Below, in pieces: positions 1 to 12,647 of a stretch of DNA of 64,000 nt (position 1 is the first letter of the stretch; each line of letters starts with the position of its first letter). This DNA is from Strongylocentrotus purpuratus (lineage: Eukaryota; Echinodermata; Echinoidea; Camarodonta; Strongylocentrotidae), in contig NW_022145532.1 of the NCBI RefSeq assembly GCF_000002235.5, positions 930,001 through 994,000 on the forward strand, in the 5' to 3' direction. The translations under genes and the position numbers were made by a program. The notes beneath the pieces are model-generated. The model ran no database searches, was not told where the DNA came from, and saw only the letters and a program-made list of their open reading frames with translations.

Positions 1-120
1 TATCTAGATGCGTGGTTTTCTCACAGACGTGATGTAAAACAAAAAGGCATATACATTTTTGTATACCGTTATTACATCGTCGCAATTTCCTTGGCAATTA
101 CATGTCTATTCAAATTTTTG

Positions 121-185
121 TTTAATATAATAATAATAATAAAAATAATAAAAAAAATAAAAATAATAATAATAATAATAATAAT

Positions 186-218
<33 letters not shown>

Positions 219-226
219 AATACTAA

Positions 227-306
<80 letters not shown>

Positions 307-350
307 ATAATAATAATACATTTATATAGCGCAGCTTTTATATGCGGTAA
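121..350. repeat. (AAT)n/(ACT)n microsatellite leading into a TATAGCGC dispersed repeat
   Basis: AAT repeats change to about 24 ACT repeats and back to AAT, followed by ACATTTATATAGCGCAGC. The poly-Ile/poly-Leu ORF through it is an artefact. The tail matches the dispersed family at about 3896 and 45505. Confidence 0.9.
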
Positions 351-412
351 ATACCGTTATTTGGTTGGAACCATGATGGAAAAAGATACCCAGACAGAGT
401 GAAGGAGGGAGA

Positions 413-485
413 GAGGGGGAAGGAAGGGGGAGGGGATAGAGAGATAAAGAGAGATAGAGAGAGAGAGAGAGAGACAGACAGACAA
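413..485. repeat. GA-rich microsatellite
   Basis: Purine tract with GA and GACA units. The Ser/Leu-rich minus-strand ORFs here are artefacts. Confidence 0.9.
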
Positions 486-561
486 GAGCACAGATAGACG
501 ACAATAAAACGAGTTTCCGTTTTCACCGTTTTCAAGATGAACAGCACATGTACGTATATAA

Positions 562-1128
562 TGAGACAATGATGCAAACAATTTAAGAACATGACTGCAA
601 TCATAGCCAGGAAATGAGGCATATTTAGAGCAAAGGGCATCCTTAAATTACCATGTATCCAATTGAGGAGCCGACTAGGAACTATGGCAGGCAAATAAAG
701 TACCACACAAAGGATGTGCAGAGATGATATTGTGCTCTTCATAAAAAAGAATGGGTAGATGATATTTTACTCTTTGTGACGTACTTCGATATGCTATTTC
801 TTCAATAATTGTATCTCTATTGCATTTCAACTCATAATCATAGGAAACTTCGCGAAAAAGCACTCTACAGCTACACAATTGCGATTTATAATGAAATAAT
901 TCATTTTGGTATCATTCTCCATTATATACTACGCACACTCTTTCTAGGCCTAACATGGAAATGCTGCCAGACGAATCTTATCATTGAACTTGCATTTGCA
1001 CTAGTGTGATTATCTATTGTCCTTTTTTCTATATAAATTGCTCATGACGATTTTACTTATCTTTTCCATAGAAAGCGTCTGACTTAATATGTCTGAGACA
1101 ATGATGCAAACAATTTAAGAACATGACT
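562..1128. repeat. Exact 35-bp direct repeat, 532 bp apart
   Basis: TGAGACAATGATGCAAACAA plus 15 further bases occur at 562-596 and again at 1094-1128 without mismatch. The flanks are unrelated. Confidence 0.9.
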
Positions 1129-1682
1129 TTGAACATGTTCAAAGAAATGAAGGAACGCTTCCACGTGTTTAGAACATTGTACTTCTTTCACCTACATAAT
1201 ATTCGCTGAAAACCCGTTTCTTAGGGGGTTATTAAACTTTGAGCATTCGTCTTTAAAGTTCTTTGTTCTCATAAACTAGTTCATGAGAAATTTGCGTCAA
1301 ATCTAGGTTATTTGTTTGTGATATGAAGACAACCCAGACAGCGTGGACATAACACCTGGATACAATCTAGTTGAAAGCAGATTGAAAGCCGTGATTAATT
1401 AGATATAAAACAATTTCAACGTGACAAAGAAATGCATAATCAGTTGTCATGTGACACTGAAGAGATTAATGGTTAGATACAAGATATATAACAAAAGAAA
1501 CAAAAAAGAACGTACTGTGTGTAAACAAAAAGAGAGATCAGGAAAGGGATATAGATGGCGGCGAATTTTGTTTGGGTGAAGTAGTGCGGAAAACATATGG
1601 ATGGAAGATGTGGGGGAACAGGGAAAGGGAGTGGACCTTGTAACATGAAATTAGGAATGGGAACCTGGGGGGGGGGGGGGGA

Positions 1683-1955
1683 GGGTGTTTCACAAAGACT
1701 AAGATCGACTTTAAGTTGGACTTAACTATGGCAGGCCATTCATGCCACTGTTTGCTCTCACCATTGACTGGCATTGGTCTCTCAAAAGACGTACAAATCA
1801 TGGTCACAAATCTACAAAATTTACATTTTTGGATAATTCATTATTGAATAAAAATGTAATATCTAAAGATCATAATGGTGAAAACAGTGGCATGAACGGC
1901 CTACCATAGTTAAGTCCGACTTAAAGTCAATCGTGGTCTTTGTGAAACACCCCCT
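1683..1955. mobile_element. Hairpin MITE
   Basis: GGGTGTTTCACAAAGACTAA and the following 65 or so bases (to about 1765) recur inverted at about 1873-1953, ending TCTTTGTGAAACACCCCC. Arms share stretches such as GACTTAACTATGG.AGGCC and CATGCCACTGTTT, around a core of about 110 bp. It has no coding capacity. The long arms and GTTTCACAAAG ends mark a foldback MITE; the family name is not known to me. Confidence 0.75.
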
Positions 1956-2170
1956 GGAGGTATACATTTTAGCTGAAAATAACCAGCAAGGCACATTAAC
2001 AGAGGCAGTGGCGCCTCATGTGTCTTGTCATTGAGAGACACACACGGGTGTCATTGTGTGAGGGGAGCACTGATCATAATTATTATACCATGTATATACA
2101 GGTACGTAAAATGCAAGCGGAGGAGATGTCATGTCACCTCCTTCTCATCATCATTAAGTTCTCTAATTTC

Positions 2171-2176
<6 letters not shown>

Positions 2177-2211
<35 letters not shown>

Positions 2212-2365
2212 ACACACACACACACACGCATACACACACACTCTCTTTATCTCTGTCTCTCTTTCCCTCTCTCTCTCTCTCTTCCTTTCCCTTCCTCTCC
2301 TCCAATCTCTTTCTGTTTATTTTCTTCCTCCCCCGTAACTCTTTCTCGTTCTACCTCTCTCTCTC
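2177..2365. repeat. (CT)n and (CA)n compound microsatellite
   Basis: A CT run, then a CA run, then more CT with interruptions. The Ser/Leu and His/Thr ORFs across it are artefacts. Confidence 0.95.
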
Positions 2366-2399
2366 GCTTTGTATATAATTTGTTTGCCATTTGTCATTG

Positions 2400-5300
2400 A
2401 TGAGGCAGACGCCATACCCTATTGTATCCATGTGTTGAGAACATTGTGATATAGAGATTCATTGCAACGGGAAACGATGAATTATTGCCGAAACATGTTA
2501 GGGTTTCTAAAGCTATTAATTTTGATTAGGGTTTCTAAAACATTGACGTCCGAATTATGATACAAATTGAAATTAATGAAAATATTTGATAACATTAAAT
2601 GATATGACGGCATTCCCATGTTTTATTTCAAAAGACTTATTTGGAATTATTTGGACAAGGATAAAATTCTGGATCTGCAATGAAATTCCATTTGTCTGAC
2701 TACTTTCTGGACCAATTCGTAATTGTACCATTTACCGGAAAAGCTTCGACTCTTTTATTTGCACAAACGTCATGTCCTCTTTTATTCGGACATCAATCGT
2801 ATAATCACTAGCATGAAAGTACCTTGACTTCTTAAAACTACATTTCAATGTTATGACGGCACATGGTCACTGTTTTATAGACGACAGAGATGCGCATTTC
2901 GTGATCATCTCACAGGGCGAAGCATTTGGTAGATTCTTTTCCAAGGAATTTGTGCATTCCCATACTATTTTTTTTTGCATGGTTCATTAAAGTTTGGACT
3001 GATATTTGACTCCTCGTCTGTCTGAATATTTTGAAAGGACAGTTCGGTTGAAGGGTTAACCGGTCAATAGGTCCCCAATACTGCGCTATAACTAAGAAGT
3101 ACCATTACGATAGCGCTCACAAAGTAAAATACATAAGACAAAAACACAAAAAAGACTAGCTCTATAAAGGGACTTTACATATAGCACATGGTACAAATGA
3201 CCCCAAATATCCACAGATCTTTTACACATGGAGAAGTTCCACTTTGAGCATTTAGAATAATAACTGCCAAAGTCCTAGATGTGCTTCATGAATACCTTTT
3301 GTTTGCCCACTTGAAAAGAATACTTCCACCTGCGTATCACAGAATGTACCGTTGGTGCATAAATGAATAATGTTACATAACTTTCATGAGCGCATATCCA
3401 GTATTCATCTCTGTGGGTTTTACCTTTTTTGGTACAAATGACCTTTATCTGCCCATGCGCAGATTGTATCTGTAAACTCCCTTATTGTAGGAAATAAGAT
3501 GGGTCCTCTGTTGATTCCTTAATTTTGACGGACTTTCTAGACTCTAGAGTATGAATTATGTTTTCCAGATTTGAGAAGCAGTTAAAATAAATCGTTTTTC
3601 GACAGCGGAAAGAGTTGATGTGGGAATCACGAGTGCAGACGTGTCATTTATGGAACGAAGATTACCTGTGGGTACATATAAAGAACAATCATGTCGGTAT
3701 TAGGTAAGAGGGAGCAGTCATGTGGATTAATTATTTGATTTATTTGTAAAACATAGAGGCAAAGTATGGACTGTACTTGTTGAGAAAGGGGAAGTCGTGG
3801 AGTTCTGTAATCAATTAAAACCCCTTAAACTTCAAAGAAAACCTCCAAGTGCTGTCATGCAATAATTGTCTATGCCTTCGTCAAAACTCTCCACCTTAAT
3901 AATAATGAACATTTTTTGTATAGCGCATATCACTAACATAAAGAAAGTCCCTATGTGCTTAGAAAAGAAGGAAATAGAGGTAGGGCGGAATAGAAATGAA
4001 CATTTATGCCTGATAATAAACATGAAAATAATTACAATCCAGATTCCTGCAAAGGTTATAAATATAGTTGTCAGAATAATATTCATATCATGAATAGCTT
4101 TTACTCCTCACGAGCTTGGTGCGTGTTCAGAGTGTTACGTCATTTATATTACCCATTTGCAAATCCATTTTGAAGTCGCCCTCTGTGATAAAAACTGTTA
4201 CCCACCCTCTGTCTCCCATGTTACACGACCTTTCTTCATAATTATTTTTCGCTCCTCACAGTGGCCTTTCTCGTTAAACGGTATGTAGGGTATGAGATTC
4301 AGCGGGATTTCATGACTCTTATTGCATTCACCCCATCCACTTGTCAAAGTCTAATTAAAATGTGAGTGGCAACGTGATTCAAGTGGAATCTTTTTACACA
4401 CCTCCCACCTAAAGTATTGCGTAAGAAATGGCAACAAGGCCAACTGAACTACGCCGAATACAGACAATTTAAAAACGCACCTTTTTTATAACGTGGTGTG
4501 AATTGTACAGTGACTTACCTGAAAGAAGTAAATGCAATCATGTTGAAGATATACCAAATGATCATGTGTATACCGAGGCAATGACTAAATATTAGACTGA
4601 AGGTAGACTAGAGAAAGAAGAGGAAGAAGAAGAAAGCAATGGAGAGAGGGGGAGAGGAGAAGGAGAGCGAGAGATATATAGATAGACCAGAAACAAACAG
4701 GGAAAAGGGAAGTTGGATAGGCAAGTACATGGGAGCACATGAAAACTATTTAGGATTAAAACACGACAGATCGTAGGCCTATATCAGAGAGGGATTTCAA
4801 TTTCATTTCTCATAAAATGCCCGAAGACCTCTTTTTTGGTTATTTATGTTTCAAACGGGAATATGAACAAAATACTTTGTGTAAGCTCGTTATTGTACCA
4901 TTGCAGTCAGTGATTATTTTTATAATTTCTTTGAGCTATGATTAATTAATTTTGTTTTACCAGAGTTCTGAGGAATTCCCAACGAGTGGTATACATAGTT
5001 TATTTAATGCTATAATTTTGTATTGCATCAAATAGTGTTATCTTCCCACTGGATGTTTGTAATGCCAAATGATATGTTTCCCAACATATGCAAGATTTAG
5101 ACATACTCTTTTTTCACATCAAAGGCTCAAACACTCAAAATAAGGTATATTACAATTACTAAAAGCCTCCGTCTGAATCGTTAGATATTCGGCAATACAT
5201 CGATTGAATAGGCCTATACTGTATTCCGTACATTATGACGAAGACAGTTAGAACCGACGCGTCGGTCCAACACAGGTTAGTTCTATGTGTCCATTTTCTT

Positions 5301-6369
5301 AACTTAATATTTACTTATTTATAACCCTGATTGTTCGAAAAAGCGATCAGCTTCAAACATTATCCTGAAATTGACTAACAATTTAAAGAAATACAAAACA
5401 GACAGCGCCCGCCTATATAAGACTACTCTACTATCAACTAACTTAATCTATTGTAGTTGGACTCCTTCTTTCTACAAAAATACTTCCAACAACCTCTCGA
5501 ATCAGTGTCATAATTCAGTTCAACATCATTCTCAAATCCAAACAAAATTGTGGATGATCTAGTTTGAGTAGCGTAGCGCAATTTTTGCGATTATAACATA
5601 GAATCTTTATGATTTAATGACAATTCTATTTTGTATGACGAGATGAACGATTCGAAAGGATGCCATTCAACCTCGTTCCATGCTTTCATTTGATGGAAGG
5701 GAAGGAGATATTTGAAGGGCAGAGTTAAGGTTGTTGGTTTAATGGTGGAAGTTGACGGCATGCATCACGCCACACCCTCGACACTAGTAAACCCTATCCT
5801 TTAACGGCTCTGTAGTGTTTGCTTTGAACCACCGTCTAGTGACAGGCAAGAGACGGGCAGAGATACGGTCAAACCGATGGTCATGACCCTCACCATGGTC
5901 GTGGTTATATCAACAAGCTAGCAGTCGGGAAATACGACGAAGACAATTCAGCTTGATGTAGTTCTGTCAGGATGTCCTGTTTCCATTGGATATAACAAGT
6001 CTAAAGATCACGATGAAGAAGTAAAGGGAAATAGCTCTCATTCTATCATGGGCAGTTTTATCTTTGTTATTCGATAATGCATTGATTTATTTGTTTCTTT
6101 TATATTTGTGGGGGGGGGGGGGGTATTCTGTGCGAAATGTATCATACTGACAACATAAGAAGTTTTTGTTAATATTCCAATAAAAAATCAAAGTGCTATT
6201 ACATTTCACCCCATGATCCCTACTAGATAACAACTATTCTGTAACATTGGTTGAGTGCAGTGTCGGAATATGGACCTATATTAGTAGGGTCCATGGTCGG
6301 AATGAGTAAAGGCTTTTATGGGGGAGCCGGTAAAAACGTGCTTGTTCAAACTCTGGTAACACAGTTACA
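2400..6369. other. Intergenic stretch with scattered simple repeats
   Basis: No supported gene. It includes one (AAT)-TATAGCGC dispersed repeat near 3896-3965, a GA-rich tract at about 4605-4680, and a G-run at about 6110-6123. Confidence 0.6.
3896..3965. repeat. Dispersed (AAT)n-TATAGCGC repeat, copy 2
   Basis: TTAATAATAATGAAC followed by TTTTTTGTATAGCGCATATC. It shares the AAT tract and the TATAGCGC core with copies near 303-350 and 45505-45590. Confidence 0.55.
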
Positions 6370-6377
6370 TACACGAG

Positions 6378-7757
6378 CAGGGGCGGCAAATTCTTTTCAT
6401 GACGGGGGAGGGGGGGGGGGGCGAAATGCGAGAGACGAGGGAGCAATGGTGTAATGAGAAAAAACGCTTGGGGAAGGGGGCAGAAGAAGAAAAAATCCGC
6501 ATCACCCTTACTCTAACAAGTTACATGAAGACCCCGCGGAACGTTTTTCAAATTGGGGTTCAGGGGTTAGCCCCATGAAGCTCAGGGGTTTTAGGCATTT
6601 AATAACGGTCAGATGAGCATCCAGGGGCCCGCCCTAGGACCCATGGTAGGGTCCAAGGGGGCGAAGCTCAGGGTGTTAAGGCATTTGTTTACGGTCAGAG
6701 GAGCAACCAGTGGCCGCATTACGGCCCTAGGTGGGGTCTAGGGGGCAGAGCTCCCGGAAGCGTTATTTTTTTATGCGGCACAGATTGGGGCTTTTTTTAA
6801 AAAGGGGTCTTGATTTACAGACTAATACTGGTCGTGTGCGTACTAGAGAGTATAAGTAGTAGAAGTCTGTTTTTAATAGTGTTACATTTAATCCACTACC
6901 GCATGGAAAATCATTACATCGACAATTAAAATCAAATTGGAAATCTGAAGAGGAGGCAGCACGTCAATAAGGAGAACATCACAATAATTAGTCAATAAAA
7001 CTTAACTAACTTAAACGAAGAGGAATGTTATCTAAACACATAGTTCGCGATGGATATACAAACTTCTTCGCAGCGCTATCTAATGCGCTAGCTAACATGA
7101 CTAGTCTCACGTATGTGCAGACACTATTCAGAAGGGAAAGAACGTACTTCCCATAGGTTTAACACGCGCCATGCCCCAATCTGTGCCGCATAAAAAAATA
7201 ACGCCTCCCGGAAGCACAGGGAAAAACCATGCCATATTTTAGCACCATTTATAAAGCACTGGTATCGAATTAGAAATAAACCACGTTTGAATTTTATTAG
7301 AGGGGCAACTGCCTGACCCCCCCCCCCCAATCATTACGCCAGTGCGAGGAAGCATAGTGAATGAGAGGACTGAAGGTGACGAACGTGACTACCCCCGCAC
7401 AGATTTTTGAAGTTTTGTTGTATTAAAAAATTACTTTCCTTAGCAAAACTATAGTATAAACACAAGCAATATACTTTTTTTCACACTTCTCTTTTCCACA
7501 ATATTTACCTGAACACTTTGAAGGATATTATGCGAGGGAGCGTAGTTCCCGAGCAAGAAGATGTTTGCATTTTTATTTGTCTAAACACTGCACTCTTGGG
7601 CCCTCCAGAGCCTAAATGTTTGTTGCAGTCTTTAATCAGTATTTGATATACACTTTTTGGGGGCACTTTTTCAGATTTTCCGGGGGGACAATCCCCCTAA
7701 AATAATTGAGGGGGGACGTGTCCCCCCTGTCCCCCCCCCCCGAGATCGCCGCCCCTG
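6378..7757. mobile_element. Non-autonomous hAT-type element with 8-bp target duplication
   Basis: Both ends carry the inverted repeat CAGGGGCGGC, typical of hAT elements, and both flanks carry the 8-bp duplication TACACGAG (6370-6377 and 7758-7765), the hAT hallmark. Inside are two tandem copies of a unit of about 85 bp (near 6579-6750), poly-G and poly-C runs, and an exact 31-bp inverted repeat (6761-6791 with 7173-7203). No transposase frame is present. Confidence 0.8.
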
Positions 7758-7765
7758 TACACGAG

Positions 7766-8879
7766 TGTCATTCTTTTGAATCATACAGGAAATATTACAT
7801 GTAAAGTCACTCATTTGCCCATTGATGGGGATGTTCACATCCACCAAAATGCCCTTCATAAGACAAAGTATTATATTGAGACATCCCTCCCGTGATCATT
7901 AGAACATTGTAGTGAGAAATCAATATATTCATAGCTTTCAAAAGTTTTGACAGATAGGGTTGGAAGAAAACTTAGCAATTCATATTGCTCAACACGCTCA
8001 GAGTAAGCAAACAATGATAATACAGTAAATATATATAATTCAATCCAATCATATCCCCTTATCTGTTCTGCTTTATTTGAAGTCGAGTAAGAGAGTTAAA
8101 GAATATATATATCCTGAACTTTTCGGCGTGGAACATTTAAGAGGCAGTATCCCCCTCTTCCTACGTCAGTGGCTAAGTCCATTTGTCGTACATGATACAT
8201 TCGACAACGTAGATGACTCTTTCCTCTTCTTTTTAAAAAATAAAAATATATACTTTAATATGCAGGAAATGCAGTGTACCCAACTGGACTGGGTATTTTT
8301 TAATAGTATTTCCTGCCTATATCGTCACCCTGCACTGTCCATCCTGAAGCGTATATAACGGCATCAAACATTTCACATCATTATACTATACACTACCAGA
8401 CAATTCTCTACTCGATTCTATACTGACTTCCAATTTGATCCATTTACCACCAAATATGTAGTACAACACGTGTATATGATGGTTCAACAAACGATCGCGT
8501 ACCAACATTGAATTAAAAACAAATATATATTTAAAGCACGAAAAATAACGAAGATACTGGGAGTCTTCAAAGGAGGACATTCGATTTCGTAGAAAACATA
8601 TTGAGTAGGTGACCCAGCATATAATCCCGATCTAAGTTGTTCGATTATATCATTTGATGCAGCTTGAAGTATACGAGTATTGATTTGACAATTAGATTCA
8701 CCAATTAAAAGGAATAATATATTTTTAGCAATTGATTGAACCATCACTTTATTATTTTTGAAAGTAAGAAAGTTTTGAATGGTAACTAGAATAGAATTAA
8801 TAATTCTCTGTTCTCTTTCGATGTTTAATTGATCATTGTTTTTATATTTACCCTCCCTACCTCTTCCATCTCTCTTTTT
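7766..8879. other. Intergenic stretch
   Basis: AT-rich sequence with an unassigned 93-codon plus-strand ORF (8077-8358) that shows no recognisable domain. Nothing else seen. Confidence 0.5.
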
Positions 8880-9002
8880 CTTCTCTCTCTCTCTCTCTCT
8901 CTCTTTCTCTTTCTCTCCCTCCCTCTTTATCTCTTCATCCCTCCTTCCTCCTTCCCCCTCTCTCTCTCTTTCTCTCTCGTTCTCGTTTCCCTTCCTCTGC
9001 AG
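8880..9002. repeat. CT/pyrimidine microsatellite
   Basis: CT dinucleotides with CCT and TTC variants on the plus strand. ORFs through it are repeat artefacts. Confidence 0.9.
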
Positions 9003-9047
9003 ATGATCGAAGACTTCGCAGTATCAAAAGGGCTTGATCTCCGCTAG
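9003..9047 (+). CDS. Possible terminal mini-exon on the plus strand
   Basis: A long CT tract ending CTTCCTCTGCAG forms a near-ideal acceptor, followed by an open 14-codon frame MIEDFAVSKGLDLR and TAG. Upstream plus-strand exons were not found, so this may only reflect a CT microsatellite that happens to end in CAG. Confidence 0.2.
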   Translation: MIEDFAVSKGLDLR

Positions 9048-9509
9048 AAGCACATCTCACGTGATGTCATGTCGTCACGTAAACAAAAAATAGATCTCAC
9101 CTCAATAATTCGATTTTGCTTTGTAAATATTCCCATCAAACTGTTTATATTTTTAATTTCTACATAAATCACTTTAGTCCAGCACTATACCCATGTAAAC
9201 AAAACGGAAATATATATATATTGACGTCTCCCATTTCTCTCGGTTGTACATAATGGTTGCTGTCAGTCACAACTACCGATTGCACGCACGTGGCTCACCG
9301 GTTTTGATTAAATAGTTTTAACTTGTAATTTATAAAATCAAATAAGTGCATTAGAGTAAATAAACTAAACTCTTATAATGTGAAATTACCTTAAAGCACA
9401 ATTGTACAGTATACATATATACATATCAGTTTTAATATTATTCCGCCCCACGTGATCAAGGTTTAGTTTCTCTTTTCATCTCCGGTTATTGGTACGTGTA
9501 TGTAGCATG

Positions 9510-10025
9510 CAGGGGCGGCGATTTCTTTCATTCAAAAAAGAGTGGGGGGAAAAATCCAAGGAAGTAGCGACAGAACCGGTTCCTCTCCTCCCTCCCCGTC
9601 TGATTTTGCATAAAAACTTTGCAATGACAACCACAAATGAGAAAAGCTTGCTTTAAATATGCTATCTAGACTTTTGAAGGGATTCCCCTCCCCCTTTTCT
9701 CTTTTTTTTTTAGAAGGGGGTGGGGTGGGGGTTCCTGATCCTGCATTCTTAAGCATATAAGACCCCATTTTAAGCGCACTACGTCTGTGCTTATATTTTG
9801 ATTCCATAGCTATGTTCAGCTGAGTGCAATCCATCATATTCATCGTTATTATGCGAAGGATCATAGCGACCGCACGAGATTTTCCATTTTCAAATACATA
9901 AAATTTGCCTCTTAGAGCATTATAGAGCCTCTTTGGTGTCATGTTAAAGGTCGAGTCATTACATGATAATTTAAAAAAATATATATTTCTGGGAAACGGG
10001 TCACCGTCCCACCCCATCGCCGCCT
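9510..10025. mobile_element. Degenerate hAT-like element
   Basis: The left end CAGGGGCGGCGATTTC at 9510 matches the terminal repeat of the 6378-7757 element. The right end near 10015-10024 reads ATCGCCGCC, the complement of GGCGGCGAT, but lacks the final CCCTG, and no target duplication is visible. A 161-codon minus-strand open frame (9532-10017) fills it. I recognise no transposase domain in that frame and do not call it a gene. Confidence 0.5.
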
Positions 10026-12647
10026 TTTAATAGTAATATACAAAATGTACACATACATGTATTATTTTTAACGCTGCAATGATTATTGAAAAGTGCACAA
10101 AGGAAATGTCAATTGATAAATCTGAAAAATAGTCATTTCTTGTCGTTTAGTTAAATATGTGTTGTTATGACGTCATTAAAAAAGAAACAAACAACGTTGA
10201 CATTTGACTTCCAGGTGTTCGAGAATTTGTTTGTGGTGAGGAAGGTATCATGATACACGATGTTTAGACAGGGTAGAATTAAGGCTCATATACTCCATTC
10301 TGCTGAAGGCCAGTTCCAAAATCAAGATTGTTTGCCTCTATTTTATATATAGAAAGGTTCGGTTTTGATGGGATGCATATTGAATTTGTTAAACTTGACT
10401 TGATGTTGCAGAGAGCCTTCTGGCGTACCTTTCACTCACATCTAGATAACAATTACAGCCACATCTCCTCATTGTTTTAACAGCGTGAACAAATGTTGTT
10501 TTAATCTAGGCACCTGCACAAACTTTTATTCACCGGGTTTCCCACGAAAAATAGCAACACAGGGCGAATGAAATCTTGTTCTACATATTTTTTCTTCTTC
10601 ATTCCCTATAATGGAAATGTTCTGGATAAAGAGCACACTCATGCTCATCTCCAAGGCAAATTAGATATGATTGATTTGTCGATGGGGAAAGCAGGTTGGC
10701 AAATTACGATGACCAATAAAATAAACATAAAGATTGAGAATGGAGTGATTTGACTACTTAATAAATGTTCAATTATGCAAGGACGCTGCCGAAGCGTGAT
10801 TTTAATCTCCTTCGCATCTTGCTTGTGTTTAATGATAAAGGTAAAGAGGAAGAAAGCCTCGGGGTTTTTTCTCGCTTATTCAGATTGTCTTGCTCGGAGT
10901 GAACTATTGGCTTTGCCACCTAAAGACTCCACTTTTGCAGAGTGTTGACAAGACAGGATGAAGGGTTTCTTCTACTATTTATAAAGACGCTAGCATAAGA
11001 TCACACATAGTCAGAGCGGTTTAGTGAGTCAGGCTTTGGATAATTCCTCGAGATGAAAAATGAGAGCATCGAAATTCGTGTATTTAATCCGCAACGCAGG
11101 AACCCAATGTCTCAATTCCATAAACTCTAAATATCAAATAACACTGGTAAGAAAAACAAAATTGTGATAGACAAGATTAATATTTCTCGGCCAAATATTA
11201 TGACTCCTTTTTTATTAAAAGCATGTAATTGCGACAAAAGAGAATATCTAATATAAAAAAAGTAAATTGAACAATCAACAAATACATACGACATAAATGT
11301 AGCGACTTATTTTGTATGTGCAGTAGCACGTACGTTTGTCATTTTAAGATTTTTTTATGTTAGAATATTACAGCGACTGTAGTTTCATTAGATGTTTCAC
11401 ATAATTTAAATCACAAATTTCTCATCAATAGCTAGCTGACCTTTTTGTTGACATAGACAAATTACGCATTATATTACTTTGTAGCCTAATAAGTATTGAC
11501 TATTATATCTTTATTAGCACATTCTACATTTTCAACGTGTTTACATTCATTTTGTTAAAGAAAATCGAGAATTATTCCTGTGTTTCCCTTCTCGTTTAGG
11601 CAATCTCAACGTGTTCATGCGGCTATATAGGAAACATAAAAACTATTCCATAGAAACGGATCTATTTTCCATAAAAAAGTTTAACTGATGTCTGGTGAAT
11701 TTCTTAGAAGTGTCAAATGTACTTTTTATTTAATTTGTCAAGAAACGTTATTAATCACTCCAGTGTTCTTGATTACTTTTGCAAAGCACCAAGAACAAAG
11801 CAAGTAAAGTGTTGTATGCTTTAGTCATTACGGTTTAATATTGTACTCTTCTATGCAGTAATTCTTCTGTATCTTTCTTTCAACTTCACTTTTAGGAGTG
11901 TACGCATTGTCGGGGAAGACTTTCATATCATTCAATAAATTAACGGGAAAATGAAAGACGCAACTCGAGAATTAAAGAGTAGGCCTATAATAGGTTAGGA
12001 CTATATAAAACATCTTCAGTGGATTTACATACCACAAACATGTGAATAATTAAAGCCCCAAAGAAGTGCCACATCTGACAATTGAAGGTTGTGTTCATAG
12101 AGGTTGGTTTACATGATATTTAGACTCGTTTCTTTATTCTAATCTTGTACATATAAGACAAAAGATTATTTTTCTTTGGTTTGTAAACTGTTGTTTTGGC
12201 TTGGTCTCAATAAAAGTAATCTGTCATAGAAATCGTTGAAGTAGTCTCTTCTTAAGCCTGGCTGGATGATGTATGATAAGAGTGTGCATGTGAGCATCTA
12301 TCTATTAATGTACTTCAAAATAATGTACGTTAAACCAAAGAAATCATTCACATCAACCCATTCGATTCGAACATATCCAACTAAAAAACAACCATACAAA
12401 CAGATCTAGTTCATAATCATTCCCTGACTTTGTAACATTTTGCAAACAGACATTAAACAATCTGCTGCATTCATTTAGTATAGCAAAAATTTATATCACA
12501 TATTTAGAAGTCTGTTGAGTAAATGTTTGTTTGTTTGTTTGTTTGATAATCTTTGAAATGTATATTTCTGCTGTATTTGTATTGGCTTTAATGACAGCAG
12601 AGAATGCACTACTCTTAAGCATTTTTGAAAATTACGCATTGAAGCTA
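10026..12647. other. Intergenic AT-rich stretch
   Basis: No coding region, RNA gene or repeat family recognised. There is a short (GTTT)n run near 12526-12545. ORFs are short and lack family resemblance. Confidence 0.6.

Noticed and set aside
91..402. 103-residue Ile/Leu-rich ORF
   Set aside because: It is the translation of AAT/ACT trinucleotide repeats.
2018..2378. Overlapping Ser/Leu/His/Thr ORFs
   Set aside because: They are translations of CT and CA microsatellites.
8077..8358. 93-residue plus-strand ORF
   Set aside because: No domain, no splice context and AT-rich composition. It is within chance length for this sequence.
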